Assembly: GCF_900465055.1 (NCBI RefSeq)
Contig: NZ_LS483250.1
Location: 3,782,001 to 3,846,000, forward strand
DNA: 64,000 nt
Reading direction: 5' to 3'
DNA from: Moritella yayanosii
GTDB lineage: Bacteria > Pseudomonadota > Gammaproteobacteria > Enterobacterales > Moritellaceae
In this document: piece after piece, positions 47,244 through 56,853 of the stretch
Layout of the letters: every line of letters begins with the position of its first letter
Numbering within the stretch: position 1 is the stretch's first letter
Position numbers and translations under genes: made by a program
The notes under the pieces: generated by a model
What the model saw: only the letters and a program-made list of their open reading frames with translations
Told to the model about the DNA's origin: nothing
Database searches by the model: none

Positions 47244-48286
47244 TGACTGATGTAGTAAAGCAAGAAGCTGCTGCTGGAAAAGCGGCAAAGAAAAATAGAG
47301 TCGCCGACAAAAAACTGCTATTAGAAGTGAATGATCTGAAGGTGCAGTTTGATATCCCGTCGAAGTCGTTATGGCCTTGGGCGAAGCCGAGCAAGCTTAA
47401 AGCCGTGGACGGTGTCAGTATCAAGTTATACGAAGGTGAAACGCTAGGTATCGTCGGGGAATCGGGTTGTGGTAAATCGACGTTTGCCCGCGCCTTAATT
47501 GGGCTGGTGCCTGCCGTGGCCGGTAGTGTGGTTTGGTTAGGTCAAGATCTAACGCGGTTACCGTACAAGGAAATGCGTGAAAAGCGCAAAGAGATTCAAA
47601 TGATTTTCCAAGATCCGCTAGCGTCACTCAATCCACGTATGACAGTGGGTGATATTATTGCTGAGCCACTACGTACTTTCTTTCCACAGTTATCTAAAGT
47701 GGAAGTGAAAGAGCAGGTGAAGGATATGATGACCAAGGTAGGTTTACTACCAAACGTGATTAACCGTTATCCGCATGAGTTTTCGGGGGGGCAGTGTCAA
47801 CGTATTGGTATTGCCCGTGCTCTTATCTTAAAACCTAAGATGATTATTTGTGATGAACCAGTATCGGCATTGGATGTATCGATTCAAGCACAGGTGGTGA
47901 ACTTATTACAATCACTGCAGAAAGAACTGGGTTTAAGCCTGATTTTTATCGCCCATGATTTATCGATTGTGAAACACATTTCAGATCGGGTATTGGTGAT
48001 GTATCTGGGTAATGTTGTCGAAGTGGGTGAGACAAAGGCCTTGTTTGCAGAGCCAAAACATCCGTATACCAAAGCACTGATGTCGGCCGTGCCTATTCCT
48101 GATCCGATACTTGAGCGGCAGAAAAAAATTGAAATGCTGGAAGGTGACTTACCGTCACCGTTAAATCCGCCATCAGGCTGTGTATTCCGTACCCGTTGCC
48201 CGGTGGCGAAAGCGAGTTGTGCCGAGACCAAGCCTACGTTAACCGGCGATGAAGCACATGCAGTGTCTTGTTTGTTGGTGGCTTAA
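47243..48286 (+). CDS. oppF: Oligopeptide ABC transporter ATPase OppF
   Basis: A 347-residue second ATPase of the importer: Walker A GESGCGKST, QDPLASLNPR, signature FSGGQCQR, Walker B MIICDEPVSALD, and a C-terminal cysteine cluster (CVFRTRCPVAKASC). The first 25 residues are Ala/Lys-rich and not conserved. It starts within the stop of oppD and ends the operon. Confidence 0.95.
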   Translation: MTDVVKQEAAAGKAAKKNRVADKKLLLEVNDLKVQFDIPSKSLWPWAKPSKLKAVDGVSIKLYEGETLGIVGESGCGKSTFARALIGLVPAVAGSVVWLGQDLTRLPYKEMREKRKEIQMIFQDPLASLNPRMTVGDIIAEPLRTFFPQLSKVEVKEQVKDMMTKVGLLPNVINRYPHEFSGGQCQRIGIARALILKPKMIICDEPVSALDVSIQAQVVNLLQSLQKELGLSLIFIAHDLSIVKHISDRVLVMYLGNVVEVGETKALFAEPKHPYTKALMSAVPIPDPILERQKKIEMLEGDLPSPLNPPSGCVFRTRCPVAKASCAETKPTLTGDEAHAVSCLLVA

Positions 48287-48336
48287 TTTATTCGTTATAA
48301 CAGTCTGAGTACAAAATAAAATAGTCATAACATCTA

Positions 48337-48371
48337 ATACCTGTCAGCTAAGCGTTGATAGGTATTTTTTT
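48337..48371 (+). terminator. Rho-independent terminator after oppF
   Basis: ATACCTGTCA (48337-48346) pairs with TGATAGGTAT (48356-48365) with one G-T wobble, followed by a run of T. It ends the opp operon. Confidence 0.8.
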
Positions 48372-48490
48372 GCTTATTTTTGAATGTCTCCTCGATAATG
48401 CCCGGTATTAGGCTGCACTTTATGCGCGAGGTTACGTTAACGCTCGCTACTGGTTCTAAGCTTGTGAATTTAATAGTATTATCCAACATA

Positions 48491-48520
48491 AAGCCTGTTA
48501 TTTTTAATAGAGGCTTTATT
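48491..48520 (+). promoter_or_regulatory. Hairpin in the ushA leader
   Basis: AAAGCCT and AGGCTTT arms around an AT-rich loop, then ATTTTCC, lie about 35 bases before the nucleotidase ATG. The shape resembles a terminator or attenuator in the leader. No leader peptide is evident; its role is open. Confidence 0.35.
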
Positions 48521-48552
48521 TTCCTAACATCCCTGATTAATCGGACAATTTT

Positions 48553-50202
48553 ATGAAACTTAAAAATATAGCGCTCTCTGCGTTAACGATTGCTATCGCC
48601 ACAGGTTGCGGTACAGCTGACCAACAGCCTCAGCATGAGTGGAAACAAGATAAAGAATACAGCATCACTATCTTACACACCAATGATAACCACGGTAATT
48701 TCTGGCAAAATAAATATGGTGAACGCGGTATGGCTGCACGTGCCACACTGATTAAAAACATTCGCGCCGAGGTTAAAGCCGAAGGCGGTTCGGTACTGCT
48801 GTTATCGGGTGGTGATATTAATACCGGTGTACCGGAATCCGATCTGCAAGATGCAGAACCCGATTTCATCGGCATGAACATGATCGGTTACGATGCGATG
48901 ACATTAGGTAATCATGAATTTGATAACACGCTTGACGTACTTGCGAAACAAGAAGGCTGGGCAAACTTCCCCTTCATCTCTGCCAATATCTATAAAGATG
49001 GCAAGCGCATGTTTGACGCTTACAAGATCTTTAACAAAGACGGTATCAAAATTGCGGTTATCGGCCTAACCACTGAAGATACAGCCAAGATTGGTAATCC
49101 TGAGTTTATCGGTGAATTAGAATTCCGCGATCCAAAAGTGGAAGCGAAAAAATTAATCGCGGAATTGAAAAAAACTGAAAACCCAGACATCATCATCGCG
49201 GCAACGCACATGGGCCATTATCTTAACGGTGACAACGGCTCCAATGCACCGGGTGATGTACAATTGGCTCGTTACCTTAACGAAGGTGATCTAGACGTGA
49301 TTATCGGTGGTCACTCACAAGAGCCTGTGTGTATGGAAGGCGCTGAATACGCTGACTTTAAGCCAGGTGATGACTGTGCACCAGACGTTCAAAACGGCAC
49401 GACTATCGTGCAAGCCCATGAGTGGGGTAAATACGTAGGTCGTGCGGATTACACCTTTATCAATGGTGAGTTCACACTGCAGTCATACAAGCTTATTCCA
49501 ATTAACTTAAAGAAAAAAATCAACGTTAACGGTAAAAAAGTGCGTGTTCTTATTCAAGATGAGATCGCCCAAGATCCCGCTGTATTCGCCAAACTAAAAC
49601 CGTTCCAAGAAAAAGGCCAAGCTGCATTAAGTATCAAGATTGGTCAGTCTGATGGTCTATTACAAGGTGAACGTAACGTTGTACGTAACAACCAAACTAA
49701 CCTTGGTCGTTTGATCGCAACAGCACACATGCAACGTGCCAAAGCAGACTTCGGTGTCATGAATTCAGGGGGTGTACGTGCGTCAATCGAGGAAGGCGTA
49801 ATCACCTATAAAGACGTACTAACCGTACAGCCATTTGGCAACATCGTGACTTATGTAGATATGTCTGGTGCTGAAATGATGGACTACCTAAATGTAGTCG
49901 GCACGAAGACCAAAGACTCAGGTGCGTTCGCACAATTCGCCGGTATTTCGATGACAGTGGCAAACGGCCAGGTATCTAATGTGGTGATTGCCGGGAATGC
50001 GATTGACCTGAACAAAACCTATCGCTTCACTATTCCATCGTTTAATGCGGCGGGCGGTGACGGTTATCCAAACATCACTGCACACGCAGCGTTTGTTAAC
50101 ACTGGCTATGTAGATGCAGAAGTACTGAAAGAGTACATCGAAGCCAACTCACCGATCAACGTCGCCGATTTTGAGCCAAAAAATGAAATGGTTTACAACT
50201 AA
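48553..50202 (+). CDS. ushA: UshA/NutA-like 5'-nucleotidase lipoprotein
   Basis: A 549-residue metallophosphoesterase that dephosphorylates nucleotides outside the inner membrane. The N-terminal signal ends in a lipobox-like IATGCGT, so it is likely lipid-anchored as in Vibrio NutA, unlike soluble E. coli UshA. Metal-site motifs HTNDNHGNF, SGGDINTG, GNHEFD, ATHMGHY and GGHSQE are present, and the C-terminal nucleotide-binding domain has NSGGVRASIEEG and FNAAGGDGYP. The neighbouring Tsx channel and ribose operon fit nucleoside scavenging. Confidence 0.92.
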   Translation: MKLKNIALSALTIAIATGCGTADQQPQHEWKQDKEYSITILHTNDNHGNFWQNKYGERGMAARATLIKNIRAEVKAEGGSVLLLSGGDINTGVPESDLQDAEPDFIGMNMIGYDAMTLGNHEFDNTLDVLAKQEGWANFPFISANIYKDGKRMFDAYKIFNKDGIKIAVIGLTTEDTAKIGNPEFIGELEFRDPKVEAKKLIAELKKTENPDIIIAATHMGHYLNGDNGSNAPGDVQLARYLNEGDLDVIIGGHSQEPVCMEGAEYADFKPGDDCAPDVQNGTTIVQAHEWGKYVGRADYTFINGEFTLQSYKLIPINLKKKINVNGKKVRVLIQDEIAQDPAVFAKLKPFQEKGQAALSIKIGQSDGLLQGERNVVRNNQTNLGRLIATAHMQRAKADFGVMNSGGVRASIEEGVITYKDVLTVQPFGNIVTYVDMSGAEMMDYLNVVGTKTKDSGAFAQFAGISMTVANGQVSNVVIAGNAIDLNKTYRFTIPSFNAAGGDGYPNITAHAAFVNTGYVDAEVLKEYIEANSPINVADFEPKNEMVYN

Positions 50203-50256
50203 GACTCGTATACAGCCTTGCTAAATAGCTCGGCTTATACAAAATGTAAAATTAAC

Positions 50257-50282
50257 AGCCATGGTGATAAACAGTCATGGCT
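50257..50282 (+). terminator. Likely terminator after the nucleotidase gene
   Basis: AGCCATG (50257-50263) and CATGGCT (50276-50282) form a seven-base stem with short flanking pairs, followed by TTGTTGTATT, about 55 bases past the stop codon. The T-tract is imperfect. Confidence 0.5.
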
Positions 50283-50322
50283 TGTTGTATTATCCAACTA
50301 TAAATAAACGTGAAGAGTCGTA

Positions 50323-50466
50323 TTAAATCCCACTAACCCTCTCTCGTACATCCATATAAAACATCATCCGGGCAACATCACTTTTCACTGCGTCTCTAGG
50401 TTCCCAAGTATAGTTTTTAGTTAGGTTCCAATTGTCTTCAGCTACAAGTGTGCCGCCGTTATAAAA
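50323..50466 (-). pseudogene. Relic of an endonuclease I-family nuclease (C-terminal part)
   Basis: On the minus strand, bases 50466 to 50323 read in one frame and include YNGGTLVAEDNWNLTKNYTW and EPRDAVKSDVARMMFYMDVR, then a stop. The phrase W-E-P-x-x-x-V-K-x-D-V-A-R-M-M-F-Y-M-x-V-R is characteristic of the endonuclease I (EndA/Vvn-like) family, where it lies in the middle to late part of the protein. The upstream catalytic half and the downstream end are absent, so this is a remnant of about 48 codons. It lies in the 630-base gap between the nucleotidase and tsx. Confidence 0.55.
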
Positions 50467-50831
50467 CGAGCACTATTCATTGAAATGTCGGTAGGGCGCA
50501 GGTGGAGGAAGTCAGTGTAACCCTGTTGATATTTACTTGTAAAACCGTGACTTATGCCCTTACCAAGCAGGCGTGCGACAGGGCTAAGATATTTTGTTCA
50601 TATTCTGCCTAATCACTAATGGATAAGATGAACAACTAGCGATCAGTGTTATTTAAAGTGAAAATATTATTAATGCGCACTTGCTTGGAAGTTAGTACTA
50701 CATCACATTTCTGGTATTTTAACTCTAATTTATCGCCATCATTATTGAACTTTTTTTTAATTGCGATAAACTCGCAACATAAAAATAGCGCTGACTCATA
50801 CAGAGCTGTGCACCATAAAATGGAAGTAATG

Positions 50832-51659
50832 ATGAAAAATATTAGAAATGCAGCTTTAGCTGCAACAACTCTCGCTGTTATCTCTTGCAACGCGTTCGCG
50901 GCTGATTATTCTGATGATATCCACAAGAATGATTACAAATGGTCACAGTTCAACTTAATGTATGCGATAAATGAAAAACCAAGTGGTGAAGATAACTTAA
51001 AACATAACTACTTAGAAATGGAATTCGGCGGCCGTTCAGGGGTTGTTGACTTATATGGTTATGTTGACGTATTTAATCTTTTGGGTTCTGATTCTAGCGA
51101 TTCAGATAAAAAAGATGGTGCAAGCAAACTTTATATGAAGCTTGCTCCACGTTTCTCGCTTGATGGCATGACTGGACAAGATCTATCTTTTGGTCCAGTA
51201 CAAGAAGTATATATTGCTACGTTATTTAACTGGGGTGGCGGTGCATTTAACAAAGATGGTACTGGTGATGTAAACAATGCATTTTTCGGTCTAGGTTCTG
51301 ATGTAATGGTACCTTGGTTAGGTAAAGTTGGTATGAATCTTTATGGCCTGTATGAAGTTAACAATAAAGATTGGAACGGTTACCAATTCTCGATGAACTG
51401 GTTCAAGCCTTTCGTTAACTTTGATAACGGTAGCTTCATTTCTTATCAAGGTTATATTGATTATCAATTTGGTATGGATACAAGTGCTGGCGGTGTTAGC
51501 AGCGGTGGTGCTATGTTCAATGGTATCTACTGGCATTCAGAGCGTTATTCTGTAGGTTATGGTCTAAAAGCGTATAACGATATCTACGGTATCAAAGATA
51601 GCAGTGATTTCGCATCTTCAGGTTTCGGCCATTACTTCGCTGCAACTTACAAATTCTAA
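50832..51659 (+). CDS. tsx: Tsx/OmpK-type nucleoside-specific outer-membrane channel
   Basis: A 275-residue beta-barrel protein with a signal peptide ending SCNAFA. DYKWSQFNLMYAINEKP, the strand FGGRSGVVDLYGYVDVFN, RFSLDGMTGQDLSFGPVQE and the C-terminal GHYFAATYKF with terminal Phe are the pattern of Tsx/OmpK channels that take up nucleosides. GGAAG precedes the ATG at 50832 (another ATG lies three bases earlier). The open frame upstream to 50646 is not part of the protein. A damaged paralogue follows. Confidence 0.92.
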   Translation: MKNIRNAALAATTLAVISCNAFAADYSDDIHKNDYKWSQFNLMYAINEKPSGEDNLKHNYLEMEFGGRSGVVDLYGYVDVFNLLGSDSSDSDKKDGASKLYMKLAPRFSLDGMTGQDLSFGPVQEVYIATLFNWGGGAFNKDGTGDVNNAFFGLGSDVMVPWLGKVGMNLYGLYEVNNKDWNGYQFSMNWFKPFVNFDNGSFISYQGYIDYQFGMDTSAGGVSSGGAMFNGIYWHSERYSVGYGLKAYNDIYGIKDSSDFASSGFGHYFAATYKF

Positions 51660-51684
51660 AAACCTAATTTTAGAATAAGTTTGT

Positions 51685-51707
51685 GGAGTCACGGTTAGCG
51701 TGGCTCC
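51685..51707 (+). terminator. Hairpin after tsx
   Basis: GGAGTCACG (51685-51693) pairs with CGTGGCTCC (51699-51707) with one wobble and a five-base loop, 25 bases after the tsx stop. No T-run follows, so it may stabilise the mRNA end or act with weak termination. The remaining 270 bases up to the next gene are AT-rich and show nothing else. Confidence 0.5.
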
Positions 51708-51973
51708 AAATACCCACCTCGTTAATCCTTTCAATACCTTATCGGTCATCTATTTCTGTAATGTTATCTCCACTTCGCTTTATTTTTAATTTCTATTCTC
51801 TTGTAATATACAATAATCCTCCTTCATATTTACAACATATTAAGCTGCTTACAGCCATTTACATCGCTTGATCTATAATTATAGGTTTATTACATTTAGC
51901 TCAATAAACTTAGATTTAGCTGCACTGAATTTGCTGATCTAAACTCTTGCATATCATCACAATGGAGTTAACG

Positions 51974-52701
51974 ATGAACAATATTCAAATTTTAGTCTTC
52001 TCTGCCACCACCCTTGCTGCATTATCCTGTGGTGCTTTGGCTTCTGATTATTCTGAAAATATTCATAAGGGAGATTACAAGTGGATGCAGGCGAACTTGA
52101 TGTATTCAATCTAGGCTCATCGGATGATAGCAGTTCTGATAAATCCAGTGATTCGAGTAAGATGTTCCTGAAGTTTTCACCGCGTTTTTCTTTAGATGCA
52201 ATGACAGGTAAGGATCTGTCTTTTGGTCCGGTACAAGAAGTTTATGTTGCCACTTTATTTAATTGGGGGGGCGGTGAAATTGGTGGTGATGTTAACAACT
52301 CTTTTTGGGGCATCGGCTCTGATGTCATGGTGCCTTGGTTTGGAAAAGTGGGTATGAATCTTTACGGTCTTTATAACATTAATATCAAAGATTGGAATGG
52401 TTTTCAGTTCTCGATGAACTGGTTTAAACCGTTTGTCCATTTTGGCAGTACTAGTTTCATCGCGTATCAGGGTTATATTGATTATCAATTTGCTGCGGAT
52501 GCAGATAGTACCGCATTTGTACCGACTACTGATAACGGAGGGGTAATGTTTAACGGAATTTATTGGCACTCAGATCGTTATGCATTGGGGTATGGGATTA
52601 AATTTTATAATGATGTATATACGGTCAAAGATGGCGCAGGTGTACTCGGGTTAGAGTCTACCGGTTTTTCTCATTACTTTGCGGCGACTTATAAATTTTA
52701 G
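51974..52701 (+). pseudogene. Second tsx/ompK copy broken by an internal deletion and frameshift
   Basis: From an ATG at 51974 the sequence encodes a signal peptide and mature start like tsx (SDYSENIHKGDYKWMQANLMYSI) and then stops at TAG (near 52112). The next frame over, from about 52081, gives DVFNLGSSDDSSSDK and continues as a complete Tsx barrel to the final ATYKF at 52701. Compared with the upstream paralogue, the segment between NLMY and DVFN is gone, about 109 bases, which shifts the frame. The two joined sites share a TTGATGTATT-like stretch, so the loss looks like slippage between short repeats. The barrel part is still well conserved, so the loss is recent. Confidence 0.85.
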
Positions 52702-52795
52702 GTTTACGTTTGGTTATGCTTAAAGAGCCAGTGATCATCTGACTCTCTTTGCAGCGTTGGATATTGAGCAAACGGGTTGATTTGCAACGTGTAGC

Positions 52796-53260
52796 TCAGG
52801 CGTGCTGCGGGGTGGTTTTAAAACGAACAAACCAAGCTGTTAACTGTGTCATCGCGTAACCGAGTAGCGCACCCAGTAGCAGCGGCAGTATAATAGGTAT
52901 AACATCACCAGCCATGGCAAAGGTAATGCAACAGCCGATAAAGGCACCGGGAATAAATGCCAGTTTGGCATAGCTGGCTTGCAAGCACATGGCGCTGGTC
53001 ACAATGCCAGTGAGTAAGTAACCTAGCAACGGCGTATCGACAAAACCACTGCCGGTGATAGCTAACCAGGCCCAGAACACTCCAGACAGCGTTGTGAACC
53101 AAGTCATTAATACTCCCTGAAATCCGGTTTTTGGTTGTGCAAAATAAGTGCTGCAGCCTAAAAACCCTATCCAGGTAACCAAATGAAACGTATCGGCTAT
53201 ACCACACCACAGTGCAGCAAGTAGACCTGCGGAAATTGCCACTTGGTAACGATCTTTCAT
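52796..53260 (-). CDS. DUF1097-family small membrane protein
   Basis: A 154-residue protein with four to five hydrophobic helices resembling DUF1097 proteins such as E. coli YcdZ. Typical features are the early AALWCGIADTFHLVTWIGFLGCSTYFA (condensed) and the Gly-rich last helix LPLLLGALLGYAM. It is an inner-membrane protein of unknown role; relatives are sometimes near nutrient-induced genes. It is convergent with the broken tsx copy. Confidence 0.7.
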   Translation of the reverse strand: MKDRYQVAISAGLLAALWCGIADTFHLVTWIGFLGCSTYFAQPKTGFQGVLMTWFTTLSGVFWAWLAITGSGFVDTPLLGYLLTGIVTSAMCLQASYAKLAFIPGAFIGCCITFAMAGDVIPIILPLLLGALLGYAMTQLTAWFVRFKTTPQHA

Positions 53261-53763
53261 GTTTTAACTCTAATATATATACTAATAATTTTAGTAATTA
53301 AATTACAGTAAAAGTAAGAATAAAACCATGAAGTATGTCGTAATTACGATATTAAAATCTACATTTCAATAAAATACTCAGTGGAATGTTATTTACGGTG
53401 ATTTATCCATGTTATTTGCTGTGATTTATCCATGTTAATAGCGGTGCTTAAAATTCAATCATTTATGTTGTAAGAATAGAACCGCATTTTATCCGTGTTA
53501 TTGTATTTTTTTTTCATTAAATCTGCTCTATTACTTTCGATATAAGCGTTTTTCTTCGTAAAAACAACCTCACTATTTCAAATGAAAGAAATTTCACTCG
53601 TTCTTAGATCTAACTCGCATTTTTATACTTCAGGACTAGAATTATCCTTATTTTTAGCTATATTCAACCCATCGAAACGTTTGCGCAAACGTTTCGATGG
53701 CGTTAACATACTCGCCATTGCACAATTTTGATTTAGCTATATTCACCTTGTAAGGCGTGACCC
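53261..53763. promoter_or_regulatory. Control region between the DUF1097 gene and rbsD
   Basis: A 500-base AT-rich divergent gap. It holds two exact copies of GTGATTTATCCATGTTA at 53398-53414 and 53421-53437 (23-base period) and a looser third, TTTTATCCGTGTTA, near 53488, which may be binding sites for an unknown regulator. The RbsR-type operator is annotated separately. The words TTTAGCTATATTCA occur on both sides of that operator (about 53653 and 53732), each with a TATATT that could serve as a -10 box. Confidence 0.5.
53669..53700 (+). promoter_or_regulatory. 32-bp perfect palindrome, probable RbsR operator
   Basis: A perfect palindrome whose halves meet at the centre of GCGC (53684-53685). 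It contains two LacI-family core sites AAACGTTT at 53675-53682 and 53687-53694, twelve bases apart. The location 64 bases before the rbsD ATG and the rbsR gene at the end of the operon make RbsR the likely binder. The palindrome is seen; the binder is inferred from family knowledge. Confidence 0.8.
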
Positions 53764-54183
53764 ATGAAGAAAAATGCACTTATCAACGCAGACTTATCCT
53801 ATTTAGTTGCAACACTTGGCCATACCAACGAGATCACCATTTGTGATGCGGGTTTACCGGTTCCTGATTCAACGCAGCGTATCGATCTTGCGCTAATTCC
53901 GGGTGTGCCGACATTCATCGACACGGTTACAGCGATTCTTGGCGAGATGCAAATTGAAGGCATCGTATTAGCGGAAGAGTTTGCTACGGTGAGCCCCGAG
54001 TTACATACCGCCTTACTTGATGTGATCGCCAATGAAGAACAACTAACAAGTAAAACCATTGCAATCACCTATCTTAGCCATGAAGATTTTAAGCAAAGAA
54101 CGCAGCAGAGCAAAGCCGTTGTGCGCACGGGTGAATGTACACCTTATGCCAATGTGATCTTCCAATCTGGCGTGGTGTTTTAA
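53764..54183 (+). CDS. rbsD: D-ribose pyranase
   Basis: A 139-residue enzyme that converts beta-pyranose ribose to the furanose form, feeding ribokinase. The start [21 protein letters not shown] includes the catalytic His (residue 20), and the DAGLPVP and late [12 protein letters not shown] motifs are typical. TAAGGCG precedes the ATG. First gene of rbsDACBK, under the palindromic operator. Confidence 0.95.
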   Translation: MKKNALINADLSYLVATLGHTNEITICDAGLPVPDSTQRIDLALIPGVPTFIDTVTAILGEMQIEGIVLAEEFATVSPELHTALLDVIANEEQLTSKTIAITYLSHEDFKQRTQQSKAVVRTGECTPYANVIFQSGVVF

Positions 54184-54199
54184 TAAGGTAGGAACTGAC

Positions 54200-55705
54200 A
54201 TGAGGCAAGCAATTTTAAAACTCAGTGGTATCGAAAAATCATTTCCGGGTGTGAAAGCACTGGATAATGCTTGTTTGAATGTATACCCAGGTAAAGTAAT
54301 GGCATTACTGGGCGAAAATGGTGCCGGTAAGTCGACGCTGATGAAGGTACTTACGGGTATCTATCCCATGGACAAAGGTAATATTAACTATCAAGGTAGT
54401 GATGTTAGTTTTGATGGTCCGCGTCATTCGCAAGAGATGGGCATTAGTATTATTCATCAAGAACTAAACTTGATCCCTGAGTTAACGATTGCTGAAAATA
54501 TCTATTTAGGCCGTGAAAAAACCAATGCGTTTGGCGGTATTAAATGGGCAGAGATGTATCGTGATGCGGATATATTGCTACAGCGTTTAAATGTAAAGCA
54601 CAGTTCGCGTCAGTTACTGGGTGAGCTCAGTTTAGGTGAACAGCAAATGGTTGAAATTGCCAAAGCGCTGTCATTTCAATCTCAAGTGATTGTGATGGAT
54701 GAACCGACCGATGCCTTGACAGAAAGTGAAACTAAATCATTATTTAAAGTGATTAACGAACTGCGCAATGATGGTTGCGGTATCGTTTATATCTCGCACC
54801 GTTTAAAAGAGATCTTCGAGATCTGTGATGATATTACCGTACTGCGTGATGGCCAATTTATTGCCGAAATTGCGGTGACGGACATCGATGAAGATGGCTT
54901 AATTGAGAAAATGGTGGGCCGTCGTTTAGATGAAATTTACCCACGTATTGCTGCGACGCATGGCACGATCTGCATGGCAGTTGAAAATATTGTGGCACCG
55001 GGTGTGCACAATGTCAGTTTCACCTTAGACCATGGTGAAATATTAGGTATCTCGGGGTTAATGGGTGCTGGCCGTACTGAATTAATGAAAGCTATTTATG
55101 GGGCATTACCGCGTGAATCGGGTGATGTGATCTTAGACGGTAAGCTTGTTAGTCCAGTAACCCCTCGCGACGGCTTGGCCAATGGTATTGCCTACATTTC
55201 TGAAGATCGTAAAGGTGATGGGCTCGTCCTTGGTTTGTCGGTAAAAGAAAATATGTCTTTGTGCGCATTAGATTATCTGTCTAAAGGTGTGCAATTAGAT
55301 CACGCGAAAGAAGCGACAGCCGTCGAAGATTTTATGCGCCAATTTAATATTAAAACCCCAAGTCGCGATCAGATGATTGGCAACTTATCTGGTGGTAACC
55401 AGCAGAAAGTAGCGATTGCCAAAGGGTTAATGACCCGCCCTAAAGTTCTTATTTTAGATGAGCCCACCCGCGGTGTTGATGTTGGTGCTAAAAAAGAAAT
55501 CTACCAGTTAATCAATCAATTTAAAGCCGAAGGCATGAGTATTATCCTAGTGTCGTCAGAAATGCCAGAAGTATTGGGCATGAGTGACCGCATTTTAGTG
55601 ATGCACGAAGGCCGTATCAGCGGTGAATTTATGGCTGAACATGCGAGCCAAGAAAAACTAATGGCGTGTGCCGTTGGCAAAAAAATCAATGAGGCAGGGC
55701 TATGA
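54200..55705 (+). CDS. rbsA: Ribose ABC importer ATP-binding protein
   Basis: A 501-residue duplicated ABC ATPase. The first half carries Walker [10 protein letters not shown], signature [10 protein letters not shown] and Walker [13 protein letters not shown]; the second has the degenerate Walker [10 protein letters not shown], signature LSGGNQQK and [12 protein letters not shown], as is usual in sugar importers of this class. The stop overlaps rbsC (ATGA). Confidence 0.96.
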   Translation: MRQAILKLSGIEKSFPGVKALDNACLNVYPGKVMALLGENGAGKSTLMKVLTGIYPMDKGNINYQGSDVSFDGPRHSQEMGISIIHQELNLIPELTIAENIYLGREKTNAFGGIKWAEMYRDADILLQRLNVKHSSRQLLGELSLGEQQMVEIAKALSFQSQVIVMDEPTDALTESETKSLFKVINELRNDGCGIVYISHRLKEIFEICDDITVLRDGQFIAEIAVTDIDEDGLIEKMVGRRLDEIYPRIAATHGTICMAVENIVAPGVHNVSFTLDHGEILGISGLMGAGRTELMKAIYGALPRESGDVILDGKLVSPVTPRDGLANGIAYISEDRKGDGLVLGLSVKENMSLCALDYLSKGVQLDHAKEATAVEDFMRQFNIKTPSRDQMIGNLSGGNQQKVAIAKGLMTRPKVLILDEPTRGVDVGAKKEIYQLINQFKAEGMSIILVSSEMPEVLGMSDRILVMHEGRISGEFMAEHASQEKLMACAVGKKINEAGL

Positions 55706-56718
55706 GCCAGAACCAAACAGTGAATAACAATTCTAATAATAATGTGACCGGTGATGTTATGACGAAAACTTTAACCCGAAAATTTTTCACGAAAGAATGG
55801 TTGTTTGAACAAAAATCATTAATTGCCTTAATTTTTCTGATTGTGGTGGTGTCTTTTTTAAACCCGTACTTTTTCACTACGGGCAATATTTTAAACATAT
55901 TACGTCAAACATCGGTGAGTGCGATCATTGCTGTGGGCATGACCTTAGTGATCTTAACCGGTGGTATTGATTTAGGTGTTGGTTCGGTATTAGCCCTCTG
56001 TGGTGCCTTTGCTGCGACCTTAATATCAATGGAAGTGTCAGTGATGATAGCCGTACCTGTGGCATTATTTGCGGGGGCTGCATTAGGTGCAATGAGCGGT
56101 ATTATTATTGCCATAGGTAAGGTTCAAGCCTTTATTGCGACGCTGGTGACCATGACCTTATTGCGTGGTGTGACCATGGTATATACCGACGGTCGTCCAA
56201 TTTCAACCGGTTTTACGGATGTTGCCGATAGTTTCTCATGGATCGGTACGGGTTATTTATTAGGTGTGCCAGTACCAGTCTGGATAATGGTTATTGTGTT
56301 TGCTTCGGTATGGTACTTACTTAATCATACGCGTTTTGGTCGTTATGTTTATGCCCTTGGTGGTAACGAAGCGGCGACACGTTTATCGGGTATTAACGTC
56401 GATAAAGTGAAGATTGGTGTTTATGCAATCTGTGGTTTACTGGCTGCACTCGCTGGTCTGATTGTGACCTCGCGACTCTCATCTGCGCAACCAACCGCGG
56501 GGATGGGGTATGAGTTAGATGCGATTGCAGCAGTCGTCGTTGGCGGTACCAGTCTTGCGGGTGGTAGAGGTCGAATTATGGGTACGCTGATCGGTGCATT
56601 AATTATCGGCTTCCTCAACAACGCATTAAATCTATTGGATGTATCTTCATACTTCCAAATGATTGCTAAAGCTGTGGTGATCTTACTGGCAGTATTAGTT
56701 GAAACGAAAAAGAAATAA
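55702..56718 (+). CDS. rbsC: Ribose ABC importer permease
   Basis: A 338-residue inner-membrane protein with about ten helices. The EAA-like loop with [18 protein letters not shown] and the [12 protein letters not shown] segment near the end are conserved in RbsC. It has an N-terminal Asn-rich extension of about 20 residues (if the ATG at 55702 is used; an ATG at 55759 would omit it). Translation is coupled to rbsA. Confidence 0.95.
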   Translation: MSQNQTVNNNSNNNVTGDVMTKTLTRKFFTKEWLFEQKSLIALIFLIVVVSFLNPYFFTTGNILNILRQTSVSAIIAVGMTLVILTGGIDLGVGSVLALCGAFAATLISMEVSVMIAVPVALFAGAALGAMSGIIIAIGKVQAFIATLVTMTLLRGVTMVYTDGRPISTGFTDVADSFSWIGTGYLLGVPVPVWIMVIVFASVWYLLNHTRFGRYVYALGGNEAATRLSGINVDKVKIGVYAICGLLAALAGLIVTSRLSSAQPTAGMGYELDAIAAVVVGGTSLAGGRGRIMGTLIGALIIGFLNNALNLLDVSSYFQMIAKAVVILLAVLVETKKK

Positions 56719-56736
56719 AGAAATAAAGAAATAAAG
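56713..56736 (+). repeat. Octamer tandem repeat at the end of rbsC
   Basis: Three copies of AAATAAAG starting in the last codons of rbsC and running past its TAA. Copy-number change downstream of the stop would not affect the protein. The tract lies in the rbsC-rbsB gap and could affect mRNA processing there; no function is shown. Confidence 0.7.
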
Positions 56737-56853
56737 AAGTAAGCAAGAGAAGCATAACAACAATAAAACTAGCGATAAATAGTCGTAATAAACAACCTGT
56801 GAACCTCAATACCCTATCTGAGGCAGCAGAATTAACGTAAGAAGGTATATGTA

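Noticed and set aside
53398-53437. Start of a CRISPR array
   Set aside because: Only two exact repeats with a six-base spacer; no array or cas genes in the window.
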